A stretch of DNA of 9,449 nucleotides from Caldifarciminota bacterium. Its GTDB lineage: Bacteria; Hydrothermota; Hydrothermia; LBFQ01; DSFT01. The stretch covers positions 1 through 9,449 of the forward strand of contig WGAQ01000081.1 of NCBI GenBank assembly GCA_015494735.1. The letters are read 5' to 3'. Of the stretch, positions 1 to 6,592 are shown piece after piece. The notes below the pieces were generated by a model, which saw only the letters and a program-made list of their open reading frames with translations, was not told the origin of the DNA and made no database searches. Made by a program: the position numbers and the translations under genes. Position 1 is the stretch's first letter, and each line of letters opens with the position of its first letter.

Positions 1-1
1 C

Positions 2-58
2 TCCAGAATCATCGAGGGGATAAGGCTTTCCGCCCTGCGCATGCTGGATGGAAAATGA
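2..58 (+). CDS. C-terminal end of an unidentified protein (5' partial)
   Basis: Frame 2 reads SRIIEGIRLSALRMLDGK and then stops at TGA 56-58. It looks like the amphipathic C-terminal helix of a real protein: it is open to the window edge and is followed by a weak hairpin with a T-run and then by the next promoter. The helix loosely resembles the C-terminal helix of myo-inositol-1-phosphate synthases and related NAD-dependent enzymes, but 18 residues are too few to assign a family. The other two + strand frames also lack early stops or are short, so the choice of frame rests on protein-like composition and on the position of the stop. Confidence 0.45.
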   Translation, partial: SRIIEGIRLSALRMLDGK

Positions 59-63
59 CTCTC

Positions 64-81
64 GATAAGTTGTTATCTTTT
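64..81 (+). terminator. Weak intrinsic terminator candidate
   Basis: GATAA (64-68), loop GTTG and TTATC (73-77) form a 5-bp AT-rich stem followed directly by TTTT (78-81). It lies just after the stop codon of the partial gene and before the next promoter, which is the right place. The stem is short and AT-rich, so it would be weak, especially in a thermophile. Confidence 0.3.
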
Positions 82-124
82 ATGTCTCTGGAAATAAAAA
101 TCTTAGTCAGCGAAAAATTCTGTA

Positions 125-153
125 TTGAAAACATTTAATGGCCTGTTTAAAAT
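125..153 (+). promoter_or_regulatory. Sigma-70-type promoter of the 161 gene, apparently leaderless
   Basis: The -35 box TTGAAA (125-130), a 17-base spacer and the -10 box TAAAAT (148-153) form a near-consensus promoter. Only 7 bases separate the -10 box from ATG 161, so transcription should start at or beside the start codon. No Shine-Dalgarno lies in between. The TTG at 125, which could pass for a start codon in this frame, is part of the -35 box. Confidence 0.7.
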
Positions 154-160
154 TCGAGAC

Positions 161-1219
161 ATGAGATGGGGCGCAATAATAATCGCAATTTCAATGCTGA
201 TTATCGTTCTTCTGGGCTACAGGATGTCGCCTGCAGAAAGCGAAAAATTTCTTCTGACTTATGATATGGATGGTTATCAGGAGATTTACGAGGTAATATC
301 CAATGGTTACGATGGATATCTCGTGCTGGGAGCGTCCGCACAGGGTGGTGAGTCGAAGTGTCTGATTTCTATAGTCGATAGCATGGGAATGATGCGCAGG
401 AATCTCATACTCGAGGGACCCTATTGCAGTTCGGCGTACAGGGGGAGTAATTCCTACGTGATTCGCATGTACGATACCCTTCTGTCCCTCGATGGATACA
501 TGTCTCTCCTGTGGAAGATTCATCTGGACAACAGGCAGAGTCCGGATATAACGGACCTGATAGGCGGCTTTCGGGATTCGTACTACTATGCTGTCAGCGT
601 GGACGATGGCAGGAACCTTCACGTGCTCGATACGGAGGGGACCCTCCTCAGGAGTCTTCACCTGGCGGATGGTACGGGCTCCATCGCACTGGAGGTGGAT
701 TCGTGCGGTCATGTCCATGTGGCCCTCGAGGGGCCGGATGGAGGGGTGACGGTGATGACGGTGGTGGACAGCGGGGTGGTGTGGAGCAGGATTCTGGATT
801 TTGGAAGACTCTTCGGAAGCGAGAGGGGGATACCCGTGTCCCTCCTGTGGAGGAAGGGAAATCTGTATCTGTTTGCCGATGCTGTCAGGGGAGAAATGTC
901 CAGTCCGGTCTATGTGGTGGTGATGGAGGAGGGGGATGTGAAGGATTATGGAAAGATAGACGGACTGGGGAGTGTGGGGGATGCGGTGATTTTCGAAGGG
1001 GGTATAATCGTGGGTTATAACGCTCCCCTGGGGGGATTCCTGGTGAGGTTCTTCGACGAGGATATGGAGCCCATGTGGTCCCTCAAATCGGACAGGGGGA
1101 TTATCATGGACATGGTGCAGGGATTCAACGGACAGCTGGTTATGGTGGGAAATATACCGGAGGAGGGGAATTTCTTCATGGCATTTGCGGACAGGAATGG
1201 AAAGTGGATTACACGATGA
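161..1219 (+). CDS. Membrane-anchored or secreted hypothetical protein with propeller-like repeats
   Basis: This 352-residue protein is not recognised as a named family. Residues about 4-20 form one hydrophobic segment (MRWGAIIIAISMLIIVLLG), a signal anchor or uncleaved signal peptide, so the rest should lie outside the cytoplasm. The body alternates short beta-strands of the type YDGYLVLGAS, GNLYLFAD, GGIIVGYN and GQLVMVGN. This hydrophobic-Gly-Asp rhythm is typical of beta-propeller or delta-60-type repeats with weakly conserved blades. No catalytic motif, lipobox or sorting domain is visible. ATG 161 is preferred over TTG 125 because TTG 125 lies in the -35 box. The 3' end overlaps the last 11 bases of the convergent rlmB gene. 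The second half of the gene is notably G-rich on the coding strand. Confidence 0.75.
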   Translation: MRWGAIIIAISMLIIVLLGYRMSPAESEKFLLTYDMDGYQEIYEVISNGYDGYLVLGASAQGGESKCLISIVDSMGMMRRNLILEGPYCSSAYRGSNSYVIRMYDTLLSLDGYMSLLWKIHLDNRQSPDITDLIGGFRDSYYYAVSVDDGRNLHVLDTEGTLLRSLHLADGTGSIALEVDSCGHVHVALEGPDGGVTVMTVVDSGVVWSRILDFGRLFGSERGIPVSLLWRKGNLYLFADAVRGEMSSPVYVVVMEEGDVKDYGKIDGLGSVGDAVIFEGGIIVGYNAPLGGFLVRFFDEDMEPMWSLKSDRGIIMDMVQGFNGQLVMVGNIPEEGNFFMAFADRNGKWITR

Positions 1220-1919
1220 AATTCAGGATGTAAAGGGCTATTCCGGTCGCTACGGATACGTTGTATGAGTTTACCGATGGATTCTGGCGCAGGCTGACCA
1301 CCGCATCCACGCTCCTCAATACGGACTGCCTTATTCCATAGTGCTCCGAGCCCACCACCAGAACACCCTTGTGGAATGGGGCATGCTCCTCCACCGGAAT
1401 CCCTCCCCGCTCCAGTGCCATGGTTTGGATACCCTTCTCCCTCATGCTCTCTATTATGTGCTTTATGCTGTCGGAGAGGGAAAGTTTCACATGAAAAATG
1501 GCCCCCGCGCTGGCCTTCACCACTGCGGGTGTGAGTCCGGCCGATGCCCTCCGCGTGGCTATTATGTGGGTGGTTCCGGTCAGGGAGGCTGTCCTTATGA
1601 TGGAGCCCAGGTTTCGGGGGTCCTGTATCCTGTCCAGTATGAGGAGGATTCTGGTTCGATTCTTCAGGAAATCCCCGATGTTCTCCTTCAGGGGGTACAG
1701 GGGCTCCCTCTCGAGGTGGGCCACGATTCCCTGATGCTTTTCCCCTCCGCTCATCTGGTCCAGACGACCCCTGGATGTGATTTCGAAAGAAATGGAGTGC
1801 TTTTCGAGGAGGGCCACCAGTTCATCCAGGTCCCTCAGACTTCCGGACAGGTACACCCTGGATGGCCTGAAGGGGGATTTGAGGGATTCCATAAGGGGAT
1901 TGCGTCCGTATATGAGCAT
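1209..1919 (-). CDS. rlmB: TrmH/SpoU-family rRNA 2'-O-methyltransferase, RlmB type
   Basis: This 236-residue SPOUT methyltransferase probably methylates the ribose of the conserved guanosine in the 23S rRNA peptidyl-transferase P-loop (G2251 in E. coli) using S-adenosylmethionine. Residues 1-70 match the SpoU substrate-binding domain (LIYGRNPLMESL at the start, HQG at 62-64). The catalytic domain has motif 1 at 92-112 (LDRIQDPRNLGSIIRTA, with N103 and R109), motif 2 at 187-197 (VLVVGSEHYGI) and motif 3 ending SYNVSVATGIALY (218-230), which form the trefoil-knot SAM site. Its length matches RlmB (about 240). Motif 3 is variant: the usual Gly is missing and SLN reads SYN. ATG 1919 follows directly on the dnaJ stop codon, with a GGGG run six bases upstream as a weak ribosome-binding site, so translation is probably coupled to dnaJ. 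The target could instead be another rRNA or tRNA site. Confidence 0.88.
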   Translation of the reverse strand: MLIYGRNPLMESLKSPFRPSRVYLSGSLRDLDELVALLEKHSISFEITSRGRLDQMSGGEKHQGIVAHLEREPLYPLKENIGDFLKNRTRILLILDRIQDPRNLGSIIRTASLTGTTHIIATRRASAGLTPAVVKASAGAIFHVKLSLSDSIKHIIESMREKGIQTMALERGGIPVEEHAPFHKGVLVVGSEHYGIRQSVLRSVDAVVSLRQNPSVNSYNVSVATGIALYILNFIV

Positions 1920-3026
1920 CTAATACCCCATCTTCTTCAATTCTTCGAAGAGTTTCTTCGCCTTTCCATTTACCTTCCTGGGAATCCTGATGTTGAAATG
2001 GACTATCAGGTCTCCCCTTCCCCTTCCATCCACCCGGGGCATACCCTTCCCCTTCACCCTTATGGATTCTCCGGGCTGGGTGCCCTCGGGAATCTTTATC
2101 CGGGTCTTCTCTCCCAGTATGTCCTCAATTTCCACTTCGTCCCCCACCACCGCCTGGGAAACGGTTATGTCCATTTTCATGTGCAGGTCATCCCCATCCC
2201 TCCTGAAGATGGGGTGGGGTTTCTCCTCCACCTCGATGTATAGGTCCCCGGCGGGTGCTCCATCCTTCCCATCGTCCCCCTTTCCCCTTATAACTATCCT
2301 CTGACCGCCCCTCATTCCTGCGGGAATCCTCACCTTCACCCTTTCTTCCTTCAGGATGAGACCCTTCCCATTGCACGTGGGACACTTCTCGTAGATTTCT
2401 TCCCCCGTCCCTTCACACGTGGGACAGACTGTTTCGCTCTGTATGAGGAATCCGAAGGTCCTCGACGTTTTTACAACCCTCCCACTTCCATTGCACGTGG
2501 GGCAGACCCTCTTCTTTCCACCGGTTCCCCCGCATGAGGGGCATACCACATACCGGTTGTATTTAATTTCCTTCTCCACCCCCCTGGCCAGTTCCTCCAG
2601 GGTGAGGGGCAATCTATACAGGATGTTCTGTCCCCTGGACCTGCGCCGGCGGGTGCGCGTGGCTGTCCTTCCTCCTCCGAAACTGAATCCGAACAGGTTC
2701 TCGAAGATATCCTGCAGGTCCCGGAATATGTCGGAGAATTCCGTGGAATGCGTGTTGAAGAAGTCCTGCCAGTTGAAGTTGTAGCCCGTCTGCTGGGAGA
2801 AGTCCGTCGTTCCGTACATGTCGTACAGTTTCCTTTTCTCCGGGTCCGAGAGAACATCGTACGCTTCGGAAATCTCCTTGAACTTCTCCTCAGCTTCCTT
2901 CTTCTTCTCCGGCGGAACCCTGTCGGGATGGTATTTTAAGACCAGTTTCCTGTAAGCCCTCTTGATTTCTTCCTGTGTGGCATCTCTCGAAACACCAAGT
3001 ATTTCGTAATAATCCTTTTTTGCCAT
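1920..3026 (-). CDS. dnaJ: Chaperone protein DnaJ (Hsp40)
   Basis: This 368-residue type I Hsp40 delivers unfolded proteins to DnaK and stimulates its ATPase. The order is canonical. The J domain (about 4-70) has HPD at 33-35. A short G/F-like linker (about 74-120) is poor in Gly-Phe repeats apart from FGFSFGGG (113-119 region), and is followed by a strongly basic patch (RTRRRRSR). Four CxxCxGxG zinc motifs start at C162, C175, C201 and C215, and two C-terminal beta domains run to the end. The start is ATG 3026 (MAKKDYYEILGVS); the frame stays open upstream, but that stretch runs through the divergent promoter region and is not homologous. A TAAAAT box ends 7 bases before ATG with no Shine-Dalgarno. 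rlmB follows with no gap. No dnaK, grpE or hrcA is in the window. Confidence 0.97.
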   Translation of the reverse strand: MAKKDYYEILGVSRDATQEEIKRAYRKLVLKYHPDRVPPEKKKEAEEKFKEISEAYDVLSDPEKRKLYDMYGTTDFSQQTGYNFNWQDFFNTHSTEFSDIFRDLQDIFENLFGFSFGGGRTATRTRRRRSRGQNILYRLPLTLEELARGVEKEIKYNRYVVCPSCGGTGGKKRVCPTCNGSGRVVKTSRTFGFLIQSETVCPTCEGTGEEIYEKCPTCNGKGLILKEERVKVRIPAGMRGGQRIVIRGKGDDGKDGAPAGDLYIEVEEKPHPIFRRDGDDLHMKMDITVSQAVVGDEVEIEDILGEKTRIKIPEGTQPGESIRVKGKGMPRVDGRGRGDLIVHFNIRIPRKVNGKAKKLFEELKKMGY

Positions 3027-3033
3027 ATTCACA

Positions 3034-3039
3034 ATTTTA
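3034..3039 (-). promoter_or_regulatory. dnaJ -10 box, apparently leaderless
   Basis: On the minus strand TAAAAT lies 7 bases before the dnaJ ATG, with no Shine-Dalgarno between them. No good -35 hexamer is visible at 16-18 bases, so an activator or an alternative sigma factor is possible. The box abuts the 12-bp palindrome at 3040-3051. Confidence 0.55.
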
Positions 3040-3051
3040 CAGAAATTTCTG
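3040..3051. promoter_or_regulatory. 12-bp perfect palindrome next to the dnaJ -10 box
   Basis: CAGAAATTTCTG is perfectly self-complementary and directly touches the dnaJ -10 hexamer, inside the -10/-35 spacer. This is a typical repressor-operator position. It is not the CIRCE element of HrcA. No regulator is identified, and a 12-bp palindrome can occur by chance. Confidence 0.35.
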
Positions 3052-3119
3052 CACCTTCCTTCGAATAGACCGATATGGTCCCGTACGATTTTTCCGATGC
3101 CCGAATGCCCATTCCCGCC

Positions 3120-3129
3120 GGGGATCCCC
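3120..3129. promoter_or_regulatory. 10-bp palindrome upstream of the oxidase gene
   Basis: GGGGATCCCC is a perfect palindrome covering the place where a -35 box would sit for the TAAACT -10 box at 3142. No usable -35 sequence is seen there, so this could be an operator or activator site. The evidence is positional only. Confidence 0.22.
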
Positions 3130-3141
3130 CTTATGCGACCA

Positions 3142-3147
3142 TAAACT
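3142..3147 (+). promoter_or_regulatory. -10 box of the oxidase gene, apparently leaderless
   Basis: TAAACT ends 6 bases before the GTG start at 3154. The context CATAAACTTT closely matches CTATAAACTTTT upstream of topA. There is no Shine-Dalgarno and no clear -35 box. Confidence 0.5.
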
Positions 3148-3153
3148 TTCTCT

Positions 3154-4332
3154 GTGTTTATCATCTGCGGTGCCGGAATAACGGGCCTCACCATCGCGAG
3201 GGAACTGGTCCGAAGGGGTATATCTGACATCCTGATTCTGGAGAAGGAAGGGGTGGTGGGGAAGCATGCATCGGGAAGGAACAGCGGTGTCCTCCATGCC
3301 GGCATATACTACTCTCCCGATTCCCTGAAAGCCCGATTTGCCGTGGAGGGTAACCGCCTTATGAAGGAATACGTTAAGGAGAGAGGACTTCCCATAAGGG
3401 AGACGGGAAAGGTGGTTGTGGCCCGACGTCCGGAGGAAATCGAAGTCCTTTACGAATTGAAGAGGAGGGCGGATGCTGCTGGCAGCAGGGCGGAAATTGT
3501 GGATGAGAAGACCCTCGGGGAGATAGAGCCCCATGCCCGCACCCACGAAAAGGCCCTGTACACGCCCCTCACTGCTGTCATAGACCCCATTTCCATACTC
3601 GAATCCATGGTGGATGAGCTGAGGGCATCCGGCAGGGTGGAATTTCGATTCGGAGAGGCATGTGCGGGACACAGGGGCGGGGAGATTATCACTCACCGTA
3701 GCAGATATCCCTTCGACTTCTTCATAAACGCGGCCGGTGCCCATGCGGACAGGATTGCCCACTCCTTTTCCCTTGCCCGTGATTTGCTGATTTTGCCCTT
3801 CAGGGGCACCTACAGGAGGCTCAGGGATGCGAAATCCCATCTGGTGCGGGGCAACATATATCCCGTTCCGGACCTGAGGAGCCCGTTTCTCGGGGTCCAC
3901 TTCACGAAGGGGGTGGATGGGACTGTGTATGCGGGACCCACTGCCTTCCCCGCTCTGGGCAGGGAGCATTACGGATTCCTTCCGGAATCCATCAGGGAGG
4001 CTGTATCCATTCTGTACAGGGATGCCGTTATGTTCTTCAGAAATCCCCCTTTCAGGTACAATGCCATGAGGGAGATTCTCAAGTACATCCCCGGGTTCTT
4101 TTACAGAGATGCGGCGAGCCTTTTGAGGGGACTGGAGAGGAGGGACTTGATTCCCTCCAGGAAGGTGGGCATAAGGCCTCAGCTGGTGAACTGGAAGACG
4201 AAGGAACTGGTCATGGATTTCGTCGTCCTGAAGGACGGAAACACCCTGCACATCCTCAATGCCATATCCCCCGCATTCACCACCTCCATGGCTTTCGCCC
4301 GATGGGTGGTGGACGAATTCGTGCAGACGTGA
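3154..4332 (+). CDS. lhgO: L-2-hydroxyglutarate oxidase family FAD-dependent enzyme (LhgO/L2HGDH-like)
   Basis: This 392-residue DAO-type flavoprotein is the size of LhgO. Family members oxidise L-2-hydroxyglutarate, a side product of central metabolism, to 2-oxoglutarate, passing electrons to oxygen or a membrane quinone. The FAD-binding GAGITG motif is at residues 6-11. The family signature HASGRNSGVLHAGIYYSP (38-55) is intact, as are INAAGAHADRIA (191-202), LPFRGTYRRL (214-223), YPVPDLRSPFLGVHFT (236-251) and HILNAISPAFTTSMA (366-380). GTG 3154 is the start: the upstream in-frame ATG at 3133 meets a stop after three codons, and GTG places the Rossmann strand at the very N-terminus as expected. 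The gene is divergent from dnaJ (127 bases apart) and ends 4 bases before the convergent receptor gene. A related DAO-family dehydrogenase with another 2-hydroxyacid or glycerol-3-phosphate-like substrate cannot be excluded. Confidence 0.88.
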   Translation: MFIICGAGITGLTIARELVRRGISDILILEKEGVVGKHASGRNSGVLHAGIYYSPDSLKARFAVEGNRLMKEYVKERGLPIRETGKVVVARRPEEIEVLYELKRRADAAGSRAEIVDEKTLGEIEPHARTHEKALYTPLTAVIDPISILESMVDELRASGRVEFRFGEACAGHRGGEIITHRSRYPFDFFINAAGAHADRIAHSFSLARDLLILPFRGTYRRLRDAKSHLVRGNIYPVPDLRSPFLGVHFTKGVDGTVYAGPTAFPALGREHYGFLPESIREAVSILYRDAVMFFRNPPFRYNAMREILKYIPGFFYRDAASLLRGLERRDLIPSRKVGIRPQLVNWKTKELVMDFVVLKDGNTLHILNAISPAFTTSMAFARWVVDEFVQT

Positions 4333-4336
4333 TGAT

Positions 4337-6499
4337 TCAGAAGGAGAATCTCAACTGGAAGTAGGGGGTAAGGGGTATCTGGTATATTTCCCTTCTGGTG
4401 GGCGGATTCGTGCTGTAGTCGTAGAATCTTATGAAGAGGTTTTTGAAGTTGAAGAGATTGATTATCCCGAATCCCAGACTTCCCCCCTTCACAGGAGTGC
4501 AGAACTTCCAGAATCCGGCGCAGGATATCGGTTTCTCGTAGTACACGTCTATTCTCCTGTAATCGGGCATGGTCATGGCATTCCTGTCGCTGAACATGTC
4601 CACCCAGATGATGAAGTCGTGATATCCGAAGGGACCGGGACTGATGTACAGGTACCTGGCCAGGATATCCGTATAGGGATTGCCCGTGGCATAGGTGAAC
4701 TTCATCCCCACCTGCCCTCCCAGGGCCTTCCCATGGGCGGTTATGTTGAGGGTATGGCGCCTGTCCCATTCGGCCCTTTTCCAGTATTCTTCGTTTTCGG
4801 CCCTGTTGTATGCAAACATGAGGGTGTATGCGAAATCCAGCCAGTTATTCTGGAACCACACGTCTATTCCCCAGGAGAAGGCCTCCGCGGGCATCAGGAT
4901 GCTCTCCTCTATGTTGGTGATGTCCGGATACATGTTCACCGTGGCCGTGAAGAGATAGGGCTTGACGAATAAGTTTATATCGAAATTCCCGAAGGATGGT
5001 ATCCCCTCGATTCCGGCTATTATGTGGATATTGCTCACCGGGTCTATCCTTCCATAGGGGGCAACCCAGTAGTAGAAGGATGAAATCTGGAGTTGCGGAT
5101 TCGTGATGGCTATGGCATACTGGTAATACAGTCCGGCGGCCAGCTTCAGGGCAAGGTCCTCCCTGACGAAGTACTTCAGATTGAACCTGGGCTCTATGGA
5201 CCAGTGGTCCTTGTTATACTTATTGCTCCTCAGTCTGTAATAGTTCCCCCGGAGACCGGCGTTGAAGGTGAGTTTCTTCCACTCCCTCTTCCATTCGGAA
5301 AATACGCTGGCCACCATCGGGGTTCCCTCTGTGTACTGGGGAATGCCTATTAGATTGGAGTTGTAGTATCCCGAAATCACAGCCAGGTCCACTCCGAAGG
5401 TGCTGCTCCATTGGGGACCTATGTAATCGAATATGTTGCGCACGGAGAATATGTCGAAGTTGTTGTCCACCCTGAACACACCCCTCAGGAAATTCATCTC
5501 TATGGAGTTGCCCGTATAGGAGATGTAGGAGCGGTACAGGAGGTTGCCCAGTATGGTTTTGAAAATGAAGGAGGTTCCCCTGTTGCCCCAGTTGACATCC
5601 AGGATATCCTGGAAGGTGAAGTTATCCTGACTGTTGATGAAGGACAGACTCCCCATGGTGATATCGGAGAAGTTGTAGGTCAGTTTTCCGGTGATGTCGT
5701 AGAAGTAGTAAGGGAAGTTAATTCCCATCATATCCAGGACTTCTGCTATATAACTCCTGCGGATATTGAAGATAAAACTGGATTTGCTGCTTATGGGACC
5801 CTCCAGCATTACCTTGGTGGTCAGGGGGCTGATTACGGTGGTGAATCGGGTTTCCTGATAATTCCCTTCCCTCAGTTCGGCGTAGATTATGGAGCCGGTG
5901 GCATTCCCATAACGGGCCGTGTATCCTCCTTTGAGGAATTGGAATCGGTTTATGACATCCCCATCGAAGATGGAGACGAAGCTCCCCAGATGGTATGGAT
6001 TGTACAGGTACATGCCATCCAGTATGGTCAGGTTTTCGAAGGGGGCTGAGCCCCTGACAGAGAACCTTCCAGAGAAATCGCTGGTGAACACCACTCCCGG
6101 CTGTACCTGAATTATGCGCATCAAATCCTTCTCGAAGGGGGAGGGCAGGAGTCTGTATCTGGATATATTCTGCTGGATGTTCAGGGAAAAGTCCTTTCGG
6201 AAAGTTTCCCTTCTGGCTGTGACCACTTCCTCCTTCAGCCTTATGGCGGAGGGTTTCAGGTACACCTTAACACTCAGAACGTCCTTCACGTTTATCTTCC
6301 TTTCGTAATCCTCGTATCCCAGGGCAGAGACCTTCAGGGTGTAGGTGCCGGGATGGGGAAGGTTGAGGGAGAAGAAGCCCTTTTCGTCCGCATAGGTGCC
6401 CCTTCCATCCACCTCGACCGCCGCATAGGGAACGGGCTCCCTCGTCCGGACGTCTATGATTATTCCGTTGACCGTTTGATTCAGGAGAATGAGGAGCAT
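4337..6499 (-). CDS. TonB-dependent outer-membrane receptor with N-terminal carboxypeptidase-regulatory-like domain
   Basis: This 720-residue outer-membrane beta-barrel probably imports a ligand using energy from TonB-ExbB-ExbD; the substrate is unknown. Residues about 10-82 form a carboxypeptidase-regulatory-like Ig domain (NGIIIDV, PYAAVEVDG, TYADEKGFFSL, ALGYEDYE). EEVVTARRE (90-98) resembles a TonB box. The plug domain (about 120-210) carries FSVRGSAPFENLTILDGMYL and KGGYTARYGNATGSIIYAE. The rest alternates aromatic strands and ends LTPYFQLRFSF with the C-terminal Phe recognised by the BAM machinery. The style resembles receptors of the Bacteroidota/Ignavibacteria type. The N-terminus is odd: MLLILLNQTVNG leaves almost no signal peptide, and an in-frame TAA lies 12 bases upstream of the ATG (6512-6514), so no longer start exists. 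No SusD partner or TonB gene is adjacent. Confidence 0.9.
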   Translation of the reverse strand: MLLILLNQTVNGIIIDVRTREPVPYAAVEVDGRGTYADEKGFFSLNLPHPGTYTLKVSALGYEDYERKINVKDVLSVKVYLKPSAIRLKEEVVTARRETFRKDFSLNIQQNISRYRLLPSPFEKDLMRIIQVQPGVVFTSDFSGRFSVRGSAPFENLTILDGMYLYNPYHLGSFVSIFDGDVINRFQFLKGGYTARYGNATGSIIYAELREGNYQETRFTTVISPLTTKVMLEGPISSKSSFIFNIRRSYIAEVLDMMGINFPYYFYDITGKLTYNFSDITMGSLSFINSQDNFTFQDILDVNWGNRGTSFIFKTILGNLLYRSYISYTGNSIEMNFLRGVFRVDNNFDIFSVRNIFDYIGPQWSSTFGVDLAVISGYYNSNLIGIPQYTEGTPMVASVFSEWKREWKKLTFNAGLRGNYYRLRSNKYNKDHWSIEPRFNLKYFVREDLALKLAAGLYYQYAIAITNPQLQISSFYYWVAPYGRIDPVSNIHIIAGIEGIPSFGNFDINLFVKPYLFTATVNMYPDITNIEESILMPAEAFSWGIDVWFQNNWLDFAYTLMFAYNRAENEEYWKRAEWDRRHTLNITAHGKALGGQVGMKFTYATGNPYTDILARYLYISPGPFGYHDFIIWVDMFSDRNAMTMPDYRRIDVYYEKPISCAGFWKFCTPVKGGSLGFGIINLFNFKNLFIRFYDYSTNPPTRREIYQIPLTPYFQLRFSF

Positions 6500-6508
6500 C
6501 CCATGGAA

Positions 6509-6514
6509 ATTTTA
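6509..6514 (-). promoter_or_regulatory. -10 box candidate of the TonB receptor gene
   Basis: Minus-strand TAAAAT lies 9 bases before ATG 6499 with no Shine-Dalgarno, matching the pattern of its neighbours. The position expected for the -35 box falls inside the 6523-6545 hairpin and has no good match, so promoter strength is doubtful. Confidence 0.45.
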
Positions 6515-6522
6515 ATACTTAA

Positions 6523-6545
6523 CCCCCGCCCGCAGGAGGCGGGGG
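6523..6545. repeat. GC-rich hairpin 1 (8-bp stem) between mscL and the receptor gene
   Basis: CCCCCGCC (6523-6530), loop CGCAGGA and GGCGGGGG (6538-6545) form a perfect 8-bp all-GC stem. In mscL's direction it is followed by GTTAAGTATT, which is only partly U-rich. It could be the mscL terminator or one half of a two-hairpin repeat element together with 6559-6575. CGCAGGAGG occurs here (6531-6539) and again at 6578-6586. Confidence 0.55.
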
Positions 6546-6558
6546 AGACAGGGTGGTT

Positions 6559-6575
6559 CCCGCCGTAAAGGCGGG
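6559..6575. repeat. GC-rich hairpin 2 (6-bp stem) downstream of mscL
   Basis: CCCGCC (6559-6564), loop GTAAA and GGCGGG (6570-6575) form a perfect stem. On the minus strand it reads CCCGCCTTTACGGCGGG, a shape much like the terminal hairpins of IS200/IS605-type elements. It starts 17 bases after the mscL stop and has no T-run, so it is a poor terminator on its own. Confidence 0.5.
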
Positions 6576-6592
6576 TTCGCAGGAGGGGTCTT

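Noticed and set aside
511..1020. 169-residue + frame rich in Gly, Arg and Cys inside the 161 gene
   Set aside because: It results from the G-rich coding strand read out of frame; it has no promoter or start context of its own.
1341..2243. 300-residue + strand open frame across rlmB and dnaJ
   Set aside because: It is antisense to two genes with clear motifs; its composition (Gly/His/Pro-rich) is that of a shadow frame.
3027..3153. CIRCE/HrcA element upstream of dnaJ
   Set aside because: No TTAGCACTC-N9-GAGTGCTAA-like inverted repeat is present; the palindrome found has a different sequence.
3027..3305. Upstream extension of the dnaJ frame by 93 codons
   Set aside because: It crosses the divergent promoter region and the start of the oxidase gene. 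The J domain begins at ATG 3026 as in all DnaJ proteins.
3037..4251. 404-residue open frame antisense to the oxidase gene
   Set aside because: It is a mirror of the strong codon bias of lhgO, which has clear family motifs. The antisense product is Pro/His/Arg-rich with no recognisable fold.
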